Origin: CAWBJO01 sp963789175
Lineage (GTDB): Bacteria; Pseudomonadota; Alphaproteobacteria; Rhizobiales; Aestuariivirgaceae
Direction of reading: 5' to 3'
DNA: 50,808 bases
Assembly: GCA_963789175.1 (NCBI GenBank)
Contig: CAWBJO010000004.1
Location: 1 to 50,808 of the forward strand
The notes beneath the pieces are model-generated. The model was given only the letters and a program-made list of their open reading frames with translations. It did no database searches and was not told the DNA's origin. The translations under genes were made by a program, and so were the position numbers. Shown one piece after another: positions 1 through 7,727 of the stretch (position 1 is its first letter; each line of letters begins with the position of its first letter).

Positions 1-165
1 CGCCGCAGCGCCCTTGTCGGCAATTTCGCGCAATGTGGGCACGATGCGTACGATGCGCGTCGGATCGGCGACCTTGCCGCCGGACAGCGGGACGTTGAGA
101 TCGAGGCGCAGCACGACACGCTTGCCGGCGAGATCGACGTCGTCGAGCGTGGAAAAGGCGGGCAT
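1..165 (-). CDS. pgk: Phosphoglycerate kinase, N-terminal 55 residues (cut by window edge)
   Basis: Glycolytic and gluconeogenic enzyme that interconverts 1,3-bisphosphoglycerate + ADP and 3-phosphoglycerate + ATP in the cytoplasm. The 55 visible residues begin MPAFSTLDDVDLAGKRVVLR and continue with LDLNVPLSGGKV, the start of the N-terminal Rossmann domain of Pgk with the conserved RxDxNVP substrate loop. The remainder lies beyond position 1. A GGAG Shine-Dalgarno element sits just upstream of the ATG at 165. The gene follows tkt on the same strand after 18 bases, so the two are probably co-transcribed. In many relatives a gap gene lies between tkt and pgk; none is present here. Confidence 0.93.
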   Translation of the reverse strand, partial: MPAFSTLDDVDLAGKRVVLRLDLNVPLSGGKVADPTRIVRIVPTLREIADKGAAA

Positions 166-183
166 CGCAGGTCTCCGGAGGGC

Positions 184-2175
184 CTAGCGCTTGATCTTCT
201 TCTTCACCGCGCGGACCACGGCGCCGGCCGTGATGCCGAACTTCTCGTAGGCCACCTCGTAGGGTGCGCTCGCGCCGTAGCCCGTCATTCCGACGAAGAT
301 GCCATCCTCGCCGAGGAAGTCCTGCCAGCCCTGGCGGATGGCGGCCTCGATGCCCACCCTGATCTTCTCCGTTCCCAAGACCTTGGTGCGATACGCGGCC
401 GGCTGGCGCCAGAAGAGCTCCATCGAGGGGACCGAAACGACGCGGGCGGGAATGCGCGTCTTGTCGAGGAGGTCGCGGGCGGCGACGGCGATCTCGACCT
501 CGGAGCCGGTCGCGAAGATGACGACCTTCGATTTGCGGGACGCGGCGGCAATCTCGTAGGCGCCGCGGGCGGAGAGGTTCTTCGTTTCGGCCTTCAGGCG
601 CAGGGGCTTCAGCTTCTGACGGGTCAGGGCGAGAACCGTCGGCGCGTCCGTGGAAGAGAGCGCGATCTCCCAGCACTCGGCCGTCTCGACGGCGTCGCAC
701 GGCCGCAGAACCTGAAGGCCCGGAATGGCGCGCAGGGCCGCGAGGTGCTCGACGGGCTGGTGGGTCGGTCCGTCCTCGCCGAGGCCGATCGAATCGTGGG
801 TCATCACGTAGACGACGCGCTGCTGCATGAGGGAGGCGAGCCTGATCGCCGGCCGGCAATAGTCGGTGAAGGTCAGGAACGTGCCGCCATAGGGGATGAC
901 GCCCCCATGCAGCGCCATGCCGCTCATCGCGGCCGCCATGCCGTGCTCGCGGATGCCGTAGTGGACATAGCGTCCGGACGGCTCGCCGGCGGTGAAGAGC
1001 TTCAGGTCCTTGGTCTTGGTGTTGTTCGATCCGGTCAGGTCGGCCGAGCCCCCGATCGTCTCGGGCATTACCTTGTTGATCACCTCGAGCACATTCTGCG
1101 ATGCATTGCGGGTGGCGAGGGGCTGCGGATCGGCAACGAGCCCATCCTTATAGTTGCGCATGGCGGGCGCGAGGTCAGAGGGAAGCTCTCCCCCGAGGCG
1201 GCGCTTGAATTCGGTTCGCGGGGCGGCGTCCTTCGCGGCGAGCCGCGATGTCCAGGCCTTACGTGCCGCGCTGCCGCGCCGGCCGAAAGCGCGCCAGGAC
1301 TTCAGGAGATCGCCTGGAATTTCGAAGGGCGGATATTCCCAGCCGAGCGCGCGGCGCGCGGCCGCAATCTCCTCGGCACCCAAGGGCGAGCCGTGAGTGG
1401 CGGCGGTGCCCTGCTTGTTCGGCGCACCGTAGCCGATGATGGTCTTGCAGGCGATGAGCGTCGGCCGGTCGGCGTCCTGGGCGGCCGCCAATGCCTCGGC
1501 CACGGCATCGGGATCGTGGCCGTCGACGCGCCGGGCCGCCCAGCCGCTCGCCGTGAAGCGCTGGATCTGGTCGGTCGAATCGGCAAGCGAGGTCTTGCCG
1601 TCGATCGAGATGCTGTTGTCGTCCCACAGGACGATCAGCTTGCGCAGCCGCAGGTGACCCGCAAGCGAGATCGCCTCCTGGGAGATGCCCTCCATGAGGC
1701 AGCCGTCGCCGACGATGACATAGGTGCGGTGATCGACGAGGTCGCTGCCGAAGAGCGATGCAAGGTGGCTTTCGGCCATCGCCATGCCGACGGAGTTGGC
1801 GAGGCCCTGGCCGAGCGGGCCCGTCGTCGTCTCGATGCCGGCGGCGTGACCGTACTCGGGATGGCCGGCGGTCTTCGAGCCCCATTGGCGGAAGCGCTGG
1901 ATCTCGCCGATGGTCATATCCTCGTAGCCGAGGAGATAGAGGAGGGCATAGAGGAGCATCGAGCCGTGGCCGGCGGACAGGACGAACCGGTCGCGGTCGG
2001 GCCAGGCCGGGTCGCCGGCATCGAACTTCAGGAACCGCGTGAAGAGAACGGTGGCTACGTCGGCCATGCCCATGGGCATTCCCGGATGACCGGAATTCGC
2101 CTTTTGCACCGCGTCCATGGCGAGGGCGCGAATCGCATTGGCGAGAGCCTTGTGCTGCTGCATATCGGTGGGCAT
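184..2175 (-). CDS. tkt: Transketolase
   Basis: Thiamine-diphosphate enzyme of the pentose phosphate pathway that moves two-carbon ketol units between sugar phosphates. The 663-residue protein has the usual family length. The N-terminal half carries the substrate histidine in the SGHPGMPMG segment (about residues 28-36) and the ThDP/metal motif VGDGCLMEG followed by DDNSISIDG. The middle and C-terminal Pyr and transketolase-C domains show GIREHGMAAAMSG and HDSIGLGEDGPTHQPVEHL. The start MPTDMQQHKA at 2175 gives the standard N-terminus; ATG 2163 is also possible, and neither has a strong Shine-Dalgarno element. An open frame continues further upstream, but that extension is not transketolase-like. 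It is divergent from the DUF4164 gene and precedes pgk. Confidence 0.97.
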   Translation of the reverse strand: MPTDMQQHKALANAIRALAMDAVQKANSGHPGMPMGMADVATVLFTRFLKFDAGDPAWPDRDRFVLSAGHGSMLLYALLYLLGYEDMTIGEIQRFRQWGSKTAGHPEYGHAAGIETTTGPLGQGLANSVGMAMAESHLASLFGSDLVDHRTYVIVGDGCLMEGISQEAISLAGHLRLRKLIVLWDDNSISIDGKTSLADSTDQIQRFTASGWAARRVDGHDPDAVAEALAAAQDADRPTLIACKTIIGYGAPNKQGTAATHGSPLGAEEIAAARRALGWEYPPFEIPGDLLKSWRAFGRRGSAARKAWTSRLAAKDAAPRTEFKRRLGGELPSDLAPAMRNYKDGLVADPQPLATRNASQNVLEVINKVMPETIGGSADLTGSNNTKTKDLKLFTAGEPSGRYVHYGIREHGMAAAMSGMALHGGVIPYGGTFLTFTDYCRPAIRLASLMQQRVVYVMTHDSIGLGEDGPTHQPVEHLAALRAIPGLQVLRPCDAVETAECWEIALSSTDAPTVLALTRQKLKPLRLKAETKNLSARGAYEIAAASRKSKVVIFATGSEVEIAVAARDLLDKTRIPARVVSVPSMELFWRQPAAYRTKVLGTEKIRVGIEAAIRQGWQDFLGEDGIFVGMTGYGASAPYEVAYEKFGITAGAVVRAVKKKIKR

Positions 2176-2363
2176 GTGGCTTGGATGTCGCTTGCGGAAT
2201 AAATTGGCCGAAATTCGCGAAAAAGTGGCGCCACACATAGCATCGAGCCACCTATAGTCAATGCTCGAGGCGCGATTCGGCGACGCAGATCGGTTGACGC
2301 TCGCCGGACGAGAGCTAATAATCGCCGCAACCCGGACCGATTTGGTTCTTGGGGAAGAGGCCG

Positions 2364-2639
2364 ATGGCGGATAGTTCGAAGATAGACGAGGCGCTTTCCC
2401 GCTTCGAGGCTGCGCTGCGGCGATTCGAAGCCGCGGCCATGCGCGTCCACAACCAGCTGCCGGCGGGACTCGAGCCGCCCGCGGAGGTGCAGGCGCTGCG
2501 CGACGATCACGGGCGGCTCCAGCAGGAGATCTCCGAGATGCGGGCCAAGGCCAGCGATCTCGCCGACCGCAACCGGAACGCGGCGACCAAGATCGACTCC
2601 GCAATGGCCAAGATCAAGTACGTGCTTGGGTCGGCGTAA
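2364..2639 (+). CDS. DUF4164-like small coiled-coil protein
   Basis: A 91-residue, charge-rich, helical protein of unknown function. It resembles the alphaproteobacterial DUF4164 family, small coiled-coil proteins that I recall being encoded directly upstream of zapA. The sequence is largely heptad-like (DEALSRFEAALRRFEAAAMR, then LRDDHGRLQQEISEMRAK), with no signal peptide or membrane segment. The ATG at 2364 follows the purine-rich GGGGAAGAGG at 2351-2360; an in-frame TTG at 2349 is less likely. It ends 33 bases before zapA on the same strand, so the pair is probably one operon, and a role in division is inferred from context only. Confidence 0.8.
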   Translation: MADSSKIDEALSRFEAALRRFEAAAMRVHNQLPAGLEPPAEVQALRDDHGRLQQEISEMRAKASDLADRNRNAATKIDSAMAKIKYVLGSA

Positions 2640-2672
2640 GATTTCGTTCTCGACATCGGGAGATCCAACGCC

Positions 2673-3035
2673 ATGGCGCAAGTCGTCGTACAGGTGAATG
2701 ACCGTCCTTACACGATGCAGTGCGCCGACGGCGAAGAGCGCCACCTGCAGGAACTCGCCCGGCTTCTCGACACCGAGGTGTCGCGCATCAAGCAGGGCGT
2801 CGGTCAGGTGGGCGACATCCGCCTCCTGCTGATGGCGGGGCTGATGGTCGCCGACCAGCTCACCGAGACGCGGCGGCGGATCGAAGAGCTCCAGGATCAG
2901 ATCCACGGCCTGCGGGAATCGCGCAGCAATGCGGTGAACTACGGGCGCACGATCGAAGAGCAGGTGGCCGAGCGGCTCAACCACGCCGCCAAGCGGCTCG
3001 AGAGCCTGGCCACCACCTTCGCGGTCGGCAACTAG
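2673..3035 (+). CDS. zapA: Cell division protein ZapA
   Basis: ZapA binds FtsZ and promotes bundling of protofilaments at the division ring in the cytoplasm. The 120-residue protein has the family layout: an N-terminal alpha/beta head (MAQVVVQVNDRPYTMQCADG, then EERHLQELARLLDTEV) and a long C-terminal helix that would form the tetrameric coiled coil (residues about 60-110). The family-typical stretch GDIRLLLMAGLMVADQL is clear. The gene directly follows the DUF4164-like gene. In many bacteria zapA is followed by 6S RNA and a folate cyclo-ligase; here the same elements lie about 1.3 kb downstream, with two other genes in between. Confidence 0.93.
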   Translation: MAQVVVQVNDRPYTMQCADGEERHLQELARLLDTEVSRIKQGVGQVGDIRLLLMAGLMVADQLTETRRRIEELQDQIHGLRESRSNAVNYGRTIEEQVAERLNHAAKRLESLATTFAVGN

Positions 3036-3056
3036 GCGTCGGCCGCGGACGGCACC

Positions 3057-3650
3057 TCACGACTTCACGACGACCCGCGTTCCGATGCCGACGCGCCCGT
3101 AGAGATCGATGATGTCCTCGTTGCGCATTCGGATGCAGCCGCTCGACACAGACAAGCCGATGGACTTCGGCTCGTTGGTGCCGTGGATGCGGACGAGGGT
3201 GTCGCGCTTGCCCTGATACAGGTAGAGCGCGCGGGCCCCGAGCGGATTGTAAGGCCCGCCGTCGATGCTGAAGGGAAGGAACTGGTTCTGCTTGGCGGCC
3301 CGGACGACCATCTCGGGCGGCGGATACCAGGCCGGCCATTCGGCACGCCGCGCGATGCGGGCAATCCCGGACCAGCCGTAGCCTTCGCGCCCGACGCCGA
3401 CGGAATACCGCAAGGCCTTGTTGCCGGGCAGGACGAGGTAGAGGCGGTGATTGGGTGAATCGATGATGACGGTGCCCGGCGCCTCGGCAGTGTCGAAGGC
3501 GACGGTCTCGCGGGCGCGGTAGGCTTTTTCCTCGGTCTTCGACCAGAACCATCCCTGGCCGCGCGGCTTCGCCTTGTCGCGAGCCTCCGCCTGCGGCGAC
3601 AGCGCCAGAACGAGCATCGCCAAAATGGTAAGGACCTGAATTCCACGCAT
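3057..3650 (-). CDS. Exported L,D-transpeptidase (YkuD/ErfK family)
   Basis: Predicted periplasmic cysteine transpeptidase that makes 3-3 cross-links in peptidoglycan or links lipoproteins to it. The 197-residue protein starts with a Sec signal peptide (MRGIQVLTILAMLVLALSPQ, cut near AEA at about 21-23). The YkuD domain follows from about residue 58 (VIIDSPNHRLYLVLPG) and ends with the catalytic motif HGTN plus SSGCIRM; the predicted catalytic pair is His156 and Cys172. The start at 3650 was chosen because it gives a clean signal peptide and has GGAGG upstream, though at long spacing. It is convergent with zapA and divergent from the Rrf2 gene. Which transpeptidase reaction it performs cannot be told from sequence. 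Confidence 0.9.
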   Translation of the reverse strand: MRGIQVLTILAMLVLALSPQAEARDKAKPRGQGWFWSKTEEKAYRARETVAFDTAEAPGTVIIDSPNHRLYLVLPGNKALRYSVGVGREGYGWSGIARIARRAEWPAWYPPPEMVVRAAKQNQFLPFSIDGGPYNPLGARALYLYQGKRDTLVRIHGTNEPKSIGLSVSSGCIRMRNEDIIDLYGRVGIGTRVVVKS

Positions 3651-3809
3651 GCCGAAACGTCCGCCTCCCGCCCGTCCCGAGCCGTGCGCCACTATGGAGG
3701 ATGCCAGGATAACAATTGGTTTCCCGCCGGGAGGGCGGTGCCCTCGGCAATAGGCTTCGGGAGCGGATTGGTCTAGAAAAGGGGGCTTGCAGACGGCCGG
3801 ACACCATTC

Positions 3810-4340
3810 ATGATCTCAAGACAGGCGAAATACGCATTGCGCGCGCTCTTCGCCCTGTCGCGCATCGGCGAAGGCGGCTCCATGCTGATCGCCGAGATCG
3901 CCCGCGACCAGAACATCCCGAAGAAGTTCCTCGAGCAGATCCTCCTCGTGCTGAAACGCCGGGGCCTGGTGCAGAGCCGGCGCGGCGCCAAGGGCGGCTA
4001 TGCGCTATTGAAGCCCGCTTCGAAGATCACCTTCGCGGACGTCCTGCGCATCATCGACGGGCCGATCGCGCCGCTTCCCTGCCTCAGCATCATCGCCTAT
4101 GCCCGCTGCCAGGATTGCGTCGCCGAGGACGTCTGCGAGATCCGGCGCGTCTTCGCCCGGGCCGTCGAGCCGATGCGCCAGGTGCTGGAGCAGACGACGA
4201 TCGCCGACGCCATGACGACCGGCAGCGCCGCCGGCATCCGCCTGGGCAAGGCCAGCCAGAGCGGCGCGGCGGCGGCGCACGGAGCCAAGCCCGCAATATT
4301 AATCATGCGGGCTGGGGTCGGGAATGGCTATGGATTTTAA
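3810..4340 (+). CDS. Rrf2-family transcriptional regulator, probably Fe-S sensing
   Basis: Cytoplasmic DNA-binding regulator of the Rrf2 family, which includes IscR, NsrR and RirA. The N-terminal winged helix-turn-helix is typical (MISRQAKYALRALFAL, then IAEIARDQNIPKKFLEQILL and the wing GLVQSRRGAKGGYAL). Four cysteines follow at 91, 100, 103 and 109. Three cysteines usually hold the Fe-S cluster in this family, so cluster binding is likely, but the spacing differs from the C-x5-C-x5/7-C pattern I know for IscR/RirA. The C-terminal 35 residues are low-complexity (alanine, glycine) and look unstructured. The 159-base gap shared with the divergent transpeptidase gene would hold its control region. 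The target and signal are unknown. Confidence 0.85.
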   Translation: MISRQAKYALRALFALSRIGEGGSMLIAEIARDQNIPKKFLEQILLVLKRRGLVQSRRGAKGGYALLKPASKITFADVLRIIDGPIAPLPCLSIIAYARCQDCVAEDVCEIRRVFARAVEPMRQVLEQTTIADAMTTGSAAGIRLGKASQSGAAAAHGAKPAILIMRAGVGNGYGF

Positions 4341-4360
4341 CCTTCGTCCGTCCTAGATAG

Positions 4361-4500
4361 GGGTCGGCGAGCTGCCCGGTTCGTGGGAACTTTTCCCAGG
4401 GCCCTATACCGATCTCTATGGGGACTGTCCCTGTTTGGAACCGTGGTTCCTTACACATGGTACCCACCTACGTTACGTAGGACCCGGGATCGCAGCTTTT
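4361..4500 (+). ncRNA. ssrS: 6S RNA (alphaproteobacterial type)
   Basis: 6S RNA binds sigma70-RNA polymerase by mimicking an open promoter and damps transcription in stationary phase. The stretch has the expected long, interrupted hairpin. A closing stem pairs AGCTGC at 4370-4375 with GCAGCT at 4492-4497, CCCGG at 4375-4379 can pair with CCGGG at 4484-4488, and a T-run follows at 4497-4500. The segments around 4389-4440 (TTTTCCCAGGGCC, GGGGACTGTCCC) and 4441-4480 (CCGTGGTTCC, GGTACCCACCTACGTT) match my memory of rhizobial 6S RNAs. It sits directly upstream of the 5-formyl-THF cyclo-ligase gene, the classic ssrS context. The exact ends are estimates. Confidence 0.85.
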
Positions 4501-4553
4501 CACGGCCATGGCGGCCCGCCACTTCATTCGTCACGCGTAGACTTTCCTTCATC

Positions 4554-5147
4554 ATGACGGCCCCGATCCGCAGCGATCTCGATACCCAGAAGAGGGCCGC
4601 ACGCGCCACCGCCGCGGCCGTCCGCACCACGGCGCACCGGGCCCGGAAGGACATCGCGCCGCTGGCGCTCGCCCGCACCGGCCTCGATTTCACCAACCTG
4701 CCGCCGGGGCTGAGCGTCTCCGGCTTCTTTCCGTTCAAGAGCGAGATCGACGTGCTGCCGCTCCTCGCCCGGCTCGACAGCGAAGGCTGGGTGACGGCGC
4801 TTCCAATCGTGGTCGCCGAGCGTCAGCCACTCGTCTTCCGGCAGTGGGCGCCGGGCCAGGAAACGGTGCCCGGCATCTGGGACATTCCGATGCCGCCGGC
4901 GGAGGCCGCGGAGGTCGACCCCGACGTGCTCCTCGTTCCGCTGCTCGCCTTCGATAAGGCCGGCTACCGGCTCGGCTACGGCGGCGGCTACTACGACCGC
5001 ACCCTCGCCAGGCTGAGGGCATTGAAGGACGTGACGGCGATCGGCATCTGCTATGCGGAGCAGGAGGTGCCCCGGGTGCCGCACGGGCCCGGCGATGAGC
5101 CCCTCGATTTCATCCTGACGCCGGACGGACCGGTGAAATGCGGCTGA
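4554..5147 (+). CDS. ygfA: 5-formyltetrahydrofolate cyclo-ligase
   Basis: Converts 5-formyl-THF + ATP to 5,10-methenyl-THF, returning stored folate to the one-carbon pool; cytoplasmic. The 197-residue protein shows an N-terminal basic helix (TQKRAARATAAA), the substrate strand SGFFPFKSEID and the nucleotide-binding motif GYGGGYYDRT at 141-150, all diagnostic of the family. The ATG at 4554 was chosen because the open frame further upstream runs through the 6S RNA. No strong Shine-Dalgarno element is visible. It lies just 3' of 6S RNA, as in many bacteria, and overlaps the next gene by 10 bases, suggesting translational coupling. Confidence 0.93.
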   Translation: MTAPIRSDLDTQKRAARATAAAVRTTAHRARKDIAPLALARTGLDFTNLPPGLSVSGFFPFKSEIDVLPLLARLDSEGWVTALPIVVAERQPLVFRQWAPGQETVPGIWDIPMPPAEAAEVDPDVLLVPLLAFDKAGYRLGYGGGYYDRTLARLRALKDVTAIGICYAEQEVPRVPHGPGDEPLDFILTPDGPVKCG

Positions 5148-5959
5148 TCTTCATCGGCGACATCGTCGGAAAGGCGGGCCGCGACGCCGTCCTCGGCGAG
5201 CTTCCCGAAATCAGGTCGCGGTATCGGCCGGATGTCGTGGTCGTCAACGCCGAGAACGCGGCGCACGGCTTCGGGATCACCGAAGAGCAATACGAGCAGC
5301 TCCGCCACGCGGGGGCCGACGTGGTGACGCTCGGCAATCATTCCTTCGACCAGCGCGAGGCGCTGGTGTTCATCGAGCGGGCACCGGAGCTCCTGAGGCC
5401 GGTCAACTACCCGGCCGGCACGCCGGGACGCGGCACCGCCCTGGTGACGACCGCATCGGGAAAAACCGTGCTCGTCGTCTCCGTCATGGGCCGGCTGATG
5501 ATCGAGCCCGTCCTCGACGATCCGTTCCCGGCGATCGACCGCGAACTCGACCTGTGCCCGCTCGGGCGCGGTGCCGACGCCATCGTCATCGACATGCATG
5601 CCGAGGCGACGTCGGAGAAGATGGCGTTCGGGCACTTCGTCGACGGGCGGGCGAGCCTGGTCGTCGGCACGCACACCCACGTGCCCACCGCCGACCACCA
5701 GATCCTGCCGGGCGGCACGGCATACCTTTCGGACGCCGGCATGTGCGGCGACTACAATTCCGTGATCGGCATGGAGAAGAGCGAACCGCTTCAGCGGTTC
5801 CTGAGGCGCGTCCCGCGGGAACGCTTGGAACCGGCAACCGGCGAGGCGACGCTGTGCGGCGTCGCGGTCGAGACCGACGATCGCACGGGACTTGCAGTTC
5901 AGGTGGCGCCGCTTCGGATCGGCGGGCGGCTTCAGCCGGCCCGACCGGATTTCTGGTGA
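5138..5959 (+). CDS. YmdB-like metallophosphoesterase (TIGR00282 family)
   Basis: Binuclear-metal phosphoesterase of the family that contains Bacillus YmdB, for which 2',3'-cyclic nucleotide phosphodiesterase activity is reported. The 273-residue protein carries the full motif set in order: GDIVGKAGRD near the N-terminus, VVNAENAAHG, TLGNHSFDQ, IDMHAEATSEK and GTHTHVPTAD. Its length fits the family. The start ATG at 5138 lies inside the 3' end of the cyclo-ligase gene in another frame (10-base overlap). The last 28 bases overlap the 3' end of the convergent small gene at 5932-6264. The physiological substrate in Alphaproteobacteria is not known to me. Confidence 0.92.
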   Translation: MRLIFIGDIVGKAGRDAVLGELPEIRSRYRPDVVVVNAENAAHGFGITEEQYEQLRHAGADVVTLGNHSFDQREALVFIERAPELLRPVNYPAGTPGRGTALVTTASGKTVLVVSVMGRLMIEPVLDDPFPAIDRELDLCPLGRGADAIVIDMHAEATSEKMAFGHFVDGRASLVVGTHTHVPTADHQILPGGTAYLSDAGMCGDYNSVIGMEKSEPLQRFLRRVPRERLEPATGEATLCGVAVETDDRTGLAVQVAPLRIGGRLQPARPDFW

Positions 5960-6264
5960 CAGGCGAAGCTGCCGACACCGCCGACCGACCGTTCGGCCAG
6001 GCGGTTCATGAGCACAAGCGCCCGGGTCCATTCGAGACCGGCGCTGTCGTCATCGCCGCGGGACTCGGCTTCCTCGGCCGCCTCGAAACAGGTGGTGATG
6101 CGCCGGCCGAGCGAGGCAAGCGCGATCGCCTCGCGCACGTCGCGGCGCGGGCTCGCGCCCGCTCCAAGCTCGAGCAGCCGCGTCAGAGCGCCATGGGCCA
6201 CGGCGGGCATGAAGCCCTCGGCCGCATAGCGCATCTCGAACAGGTCGGAGAGTTCATCCTGCAT
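5932..6264 (-). CDS. Small conserved-looking hypothetical protein
   Basis: I do not recognise this 110-residue protein. It begins MQDELSDLFEMRYAAEGFMP and looks soluble and helical, with acidic stretches (FEAAEEAESRGDDDSAGLEW) and no signal peptide or membrane segment. The start at 6264 has GGTGA nearby upstream, whereas the longer frame back to 6423 would run into the yebC start. It is convergent with, and overlaps by 28 bases, the phosphoesterase gene. A perfect TTAA-N7-TTAA CtrA-type box lies 42 bases upstream of the ATG at 6306-6320, which makes it a candidate cell-cycle-regulated gene. That it is a real gene is likely but rests on composition, start context and codon use only. Confidence 0.6.
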   Translation of the reverse strand: MQDELSDLFEMRYAAEGFMPAVAHGALTRLLELGAGASPRRDVREAIALASLGRRITTCFEAAEEAESRGDDDSAGLEWTRALVLMNRLAERSVGGVGSFACHQKSGRAG

Positions 6265-6305
6265 GTTGGTCACCGTCGTCGGTTTCGAGCATCGGATGCC
6301 AAGTC

Positions 6306-6320
6306 TTAACGGGTGGTTAA
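6306..6320. promoter_or_regulatory. CtrA box, full consensus TTAA-N7-TTAA
   Basis: TTAA at 6306-6309, seven bases, TTAA at 6317-6320, followed by CC. This matches exactly the 9-mer-spaced CtrA recognition sequence known from Caulobacter and rhizobia. It lies between the divergent starts of the small unknown gene (6264, minus) and yebC (6408, plus), 42 and 88 bases from them. It is closer to the small gene, but which promoter it controls, and whether it activates or represses, cannot be told from sequence. Confidence 0.65.
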
Positions 6321-6407
6321 CCGCCGCTGGATTTCGAACCGTGGACTGTCTATAAGCACCCGATCGCGCAACACGATCCGTTTCCCCGCAAGGTCGCGAA
6401 GGGCGCC

Positions 6408-7157
6408 ATGGCCGGCCATTCACAATTCAAAAACATCATGCACCGGAAGGGCAAGCAGGACGCGATCCGCGCCAAGCTGTTCGCCAAGCTCGCCCGCGAG
6501 ATCACGGTCGCCGCCAAGACCGGGCTCCCCGACCCGTCCTCCAACTCCCGCCTGAGGCTCGCCATCCAGAACGCCCGGGCCGAGAACATGCCGAAGGACA
6601 ACATCGAGCGGGCGATCAAGAAGGCGGAAGGCGGGGATGCCTCGAACTTCGAGGCGATCCGATACGAAGGCTATGGGCCGGGCGGCGCCGCGATCATCGT
6701 CGAGGCGCTGACCGACAACCGCAACCGCACGGCGGGCGCCGTCCGCTCGCTGTTCGCCAAGTACGGCGGCAACATGGGCGAGACGGGGTCGGTCGCCTTC
6801 ATGTTCAACCGCGTCGGTGAGATCGGTTACAAGCCTGAGGCGGGAACGGCGGAGACCATCCTCGATGCCGCCATCCTGGCCGGAGCGGACGACGTCCATT
6901 CCGATGCCGAAGGGCACATCATCGCCTGTGCGCCGGACAAGCTCGGCGAGGTGGCGGCGGCGCTTCACGGGTCGCTCGGCGAGGGCAGTTCGACGAAGGT
7001 CGTGTGGAAGCCGCAGACCGCAGCGCCGGTCGACCAGGAGAAGGCGGAAGCGCTCATGAAGCTGGTCGAGAGCCTAGAGGACGACGACGACGTCCAGAAC
7101 GTCTATTCGAACTTCGAAATCTCGGACGAGATCCTGAGGCGGCTGACGGCAGCCTGA
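6408..7157 (+). CDS. yebC: YebC/PmpR family protein
   Basis: Conserved cytoplasmic protein of the YebC/PmpR/TACO1 family. Members act as DNA-binding regulators or, as shown more recently, help ribosomes through proline stretches. The 249-residue product begins MAGHSQFKNIMHRKGKQDAI, the family signature, and continues through the three-domain fold (NSRLRLAIQNARAENMPKDN, then YEGYGPGGAAIIVEALTDN and NMGETGSVAFMF). Length is normal. It lies 29 bases upstream of ruvC on the same strand, the common yebC-ruvCAB arrangement, which suggests a shared transcript. A CtrA-type box is 88 bases upstream of the start. Confidence 0.95.
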   Translation: MAGHSQFKNIMHRKGKQDAIRAKLFAKLAREITVAAKTGLPDPSSNSRLRLAIQNARAENMPKDNIERAIKKAEGGDASNFEAIRYEGYGPGGAAIIVEALTDNRNRTAGAVRSLFAKYGGNMGETGSVAFMFNRVGEIGYKPEAGTAETILDAAILAGADDVHSDAEGHIIACAPDKLGEVAAALHGSLGEGSSTKVVWKPQTAAPVDQEKAEALMKLVESLEDDDDVQNVYSNFEISDEILRRLTAA

Positions 7158-7186
7158 TCACCGCCCGCAGGGCTCAAGGAGGCCGC

Positions 7187-7681
7187 ATGCCCCGCATCAT
7201 CGGGCTCGACCCGGGCCTCAGGAACGCCGGCTGGGGCGTCATCGACACGGAAGGAAGCCGTCTCATCCACGTGGCCGACGGCGTGGTGCGCGCCGACCCC
7301 GCGCTTGCGACGGCGGAACGCCTCAACATCATCTTCACGGCGCTTCAGCAGATCATCGGCGAACACCGGCCCGACGAGGCGGCGATAGAAGAAACATTCG
7401 TCAGCAAGGATGCGCGGGCGACGCTGAAGCTCGGGCAGGCGCGCGGCATCGCCATGCTGGCGCCGGCGGCGGCCGGCATTCCGGTGTTCGAATACGCGCC
7501 GAACCTGGTCAAGAAGACGGTGGTCGGAGTCGGCCATGCCGAGAAGGCGCAGATCCACCACATGCTGAAGATGCTGCTGCCGAAGGCCAAACCCAAATCG
7601 CCCGACGCGGCGGACGCGCTCGCCATCGCCATCTGCCACGCGCACCAGCGCGGCGGCCTCCTGCGCCTCAAGGTGGGCTGA
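7187..7681 (+). CDS. ruvC: Holliday junction endonuclease RuvC
   Basis: Dimeric nuclease that cuts Holliday junctions during recombinational repair, working with RuvAB. The 164-residue protein has the RNase H-like fold with the four catalytic acids visible: Asp8 in GLDPG, a glutamate at 68 in AIEETFV, and Asp140 and Asp143 in KSPDAADALAIAIC. The start at 7187 follows a strong AAGGAGG at 7176-7182. It heads ruvC-ruvA-ruvB; ruvA begins 46 bases downstream, the gap holding only a weak promoter-like TTGACT. Confidence 0.96.
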   Translation: MPRIIGLDPGLRNAGWGVIDTEGSRLIHVADGVVRADPALATAERLNIIFTALQQIIGEHRPDEAAIEETFVSKDARATLKLGQARGIAMLAPAAAGIPVFEYAPNLVKKTVVGVGHAEKAQIHHMLKMLLPKAKPKSPDAADALAIAICHAHQRGGLLRLKVG

Positions 7682-7727
7682 GGAGCATTGTTGACTTGTC
7701 CAGACGCCGTCCTTACGCATTCGGCAC

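Noticed and set aside
745..2202. 485-codon open frame on the plus strand opposite tkt
   Set aside because: It is the antisense shadow of a clear transketolase gene; high G+C suppresses stop codons in that frame, and the translation is arginine/glycine-rich with no domain.
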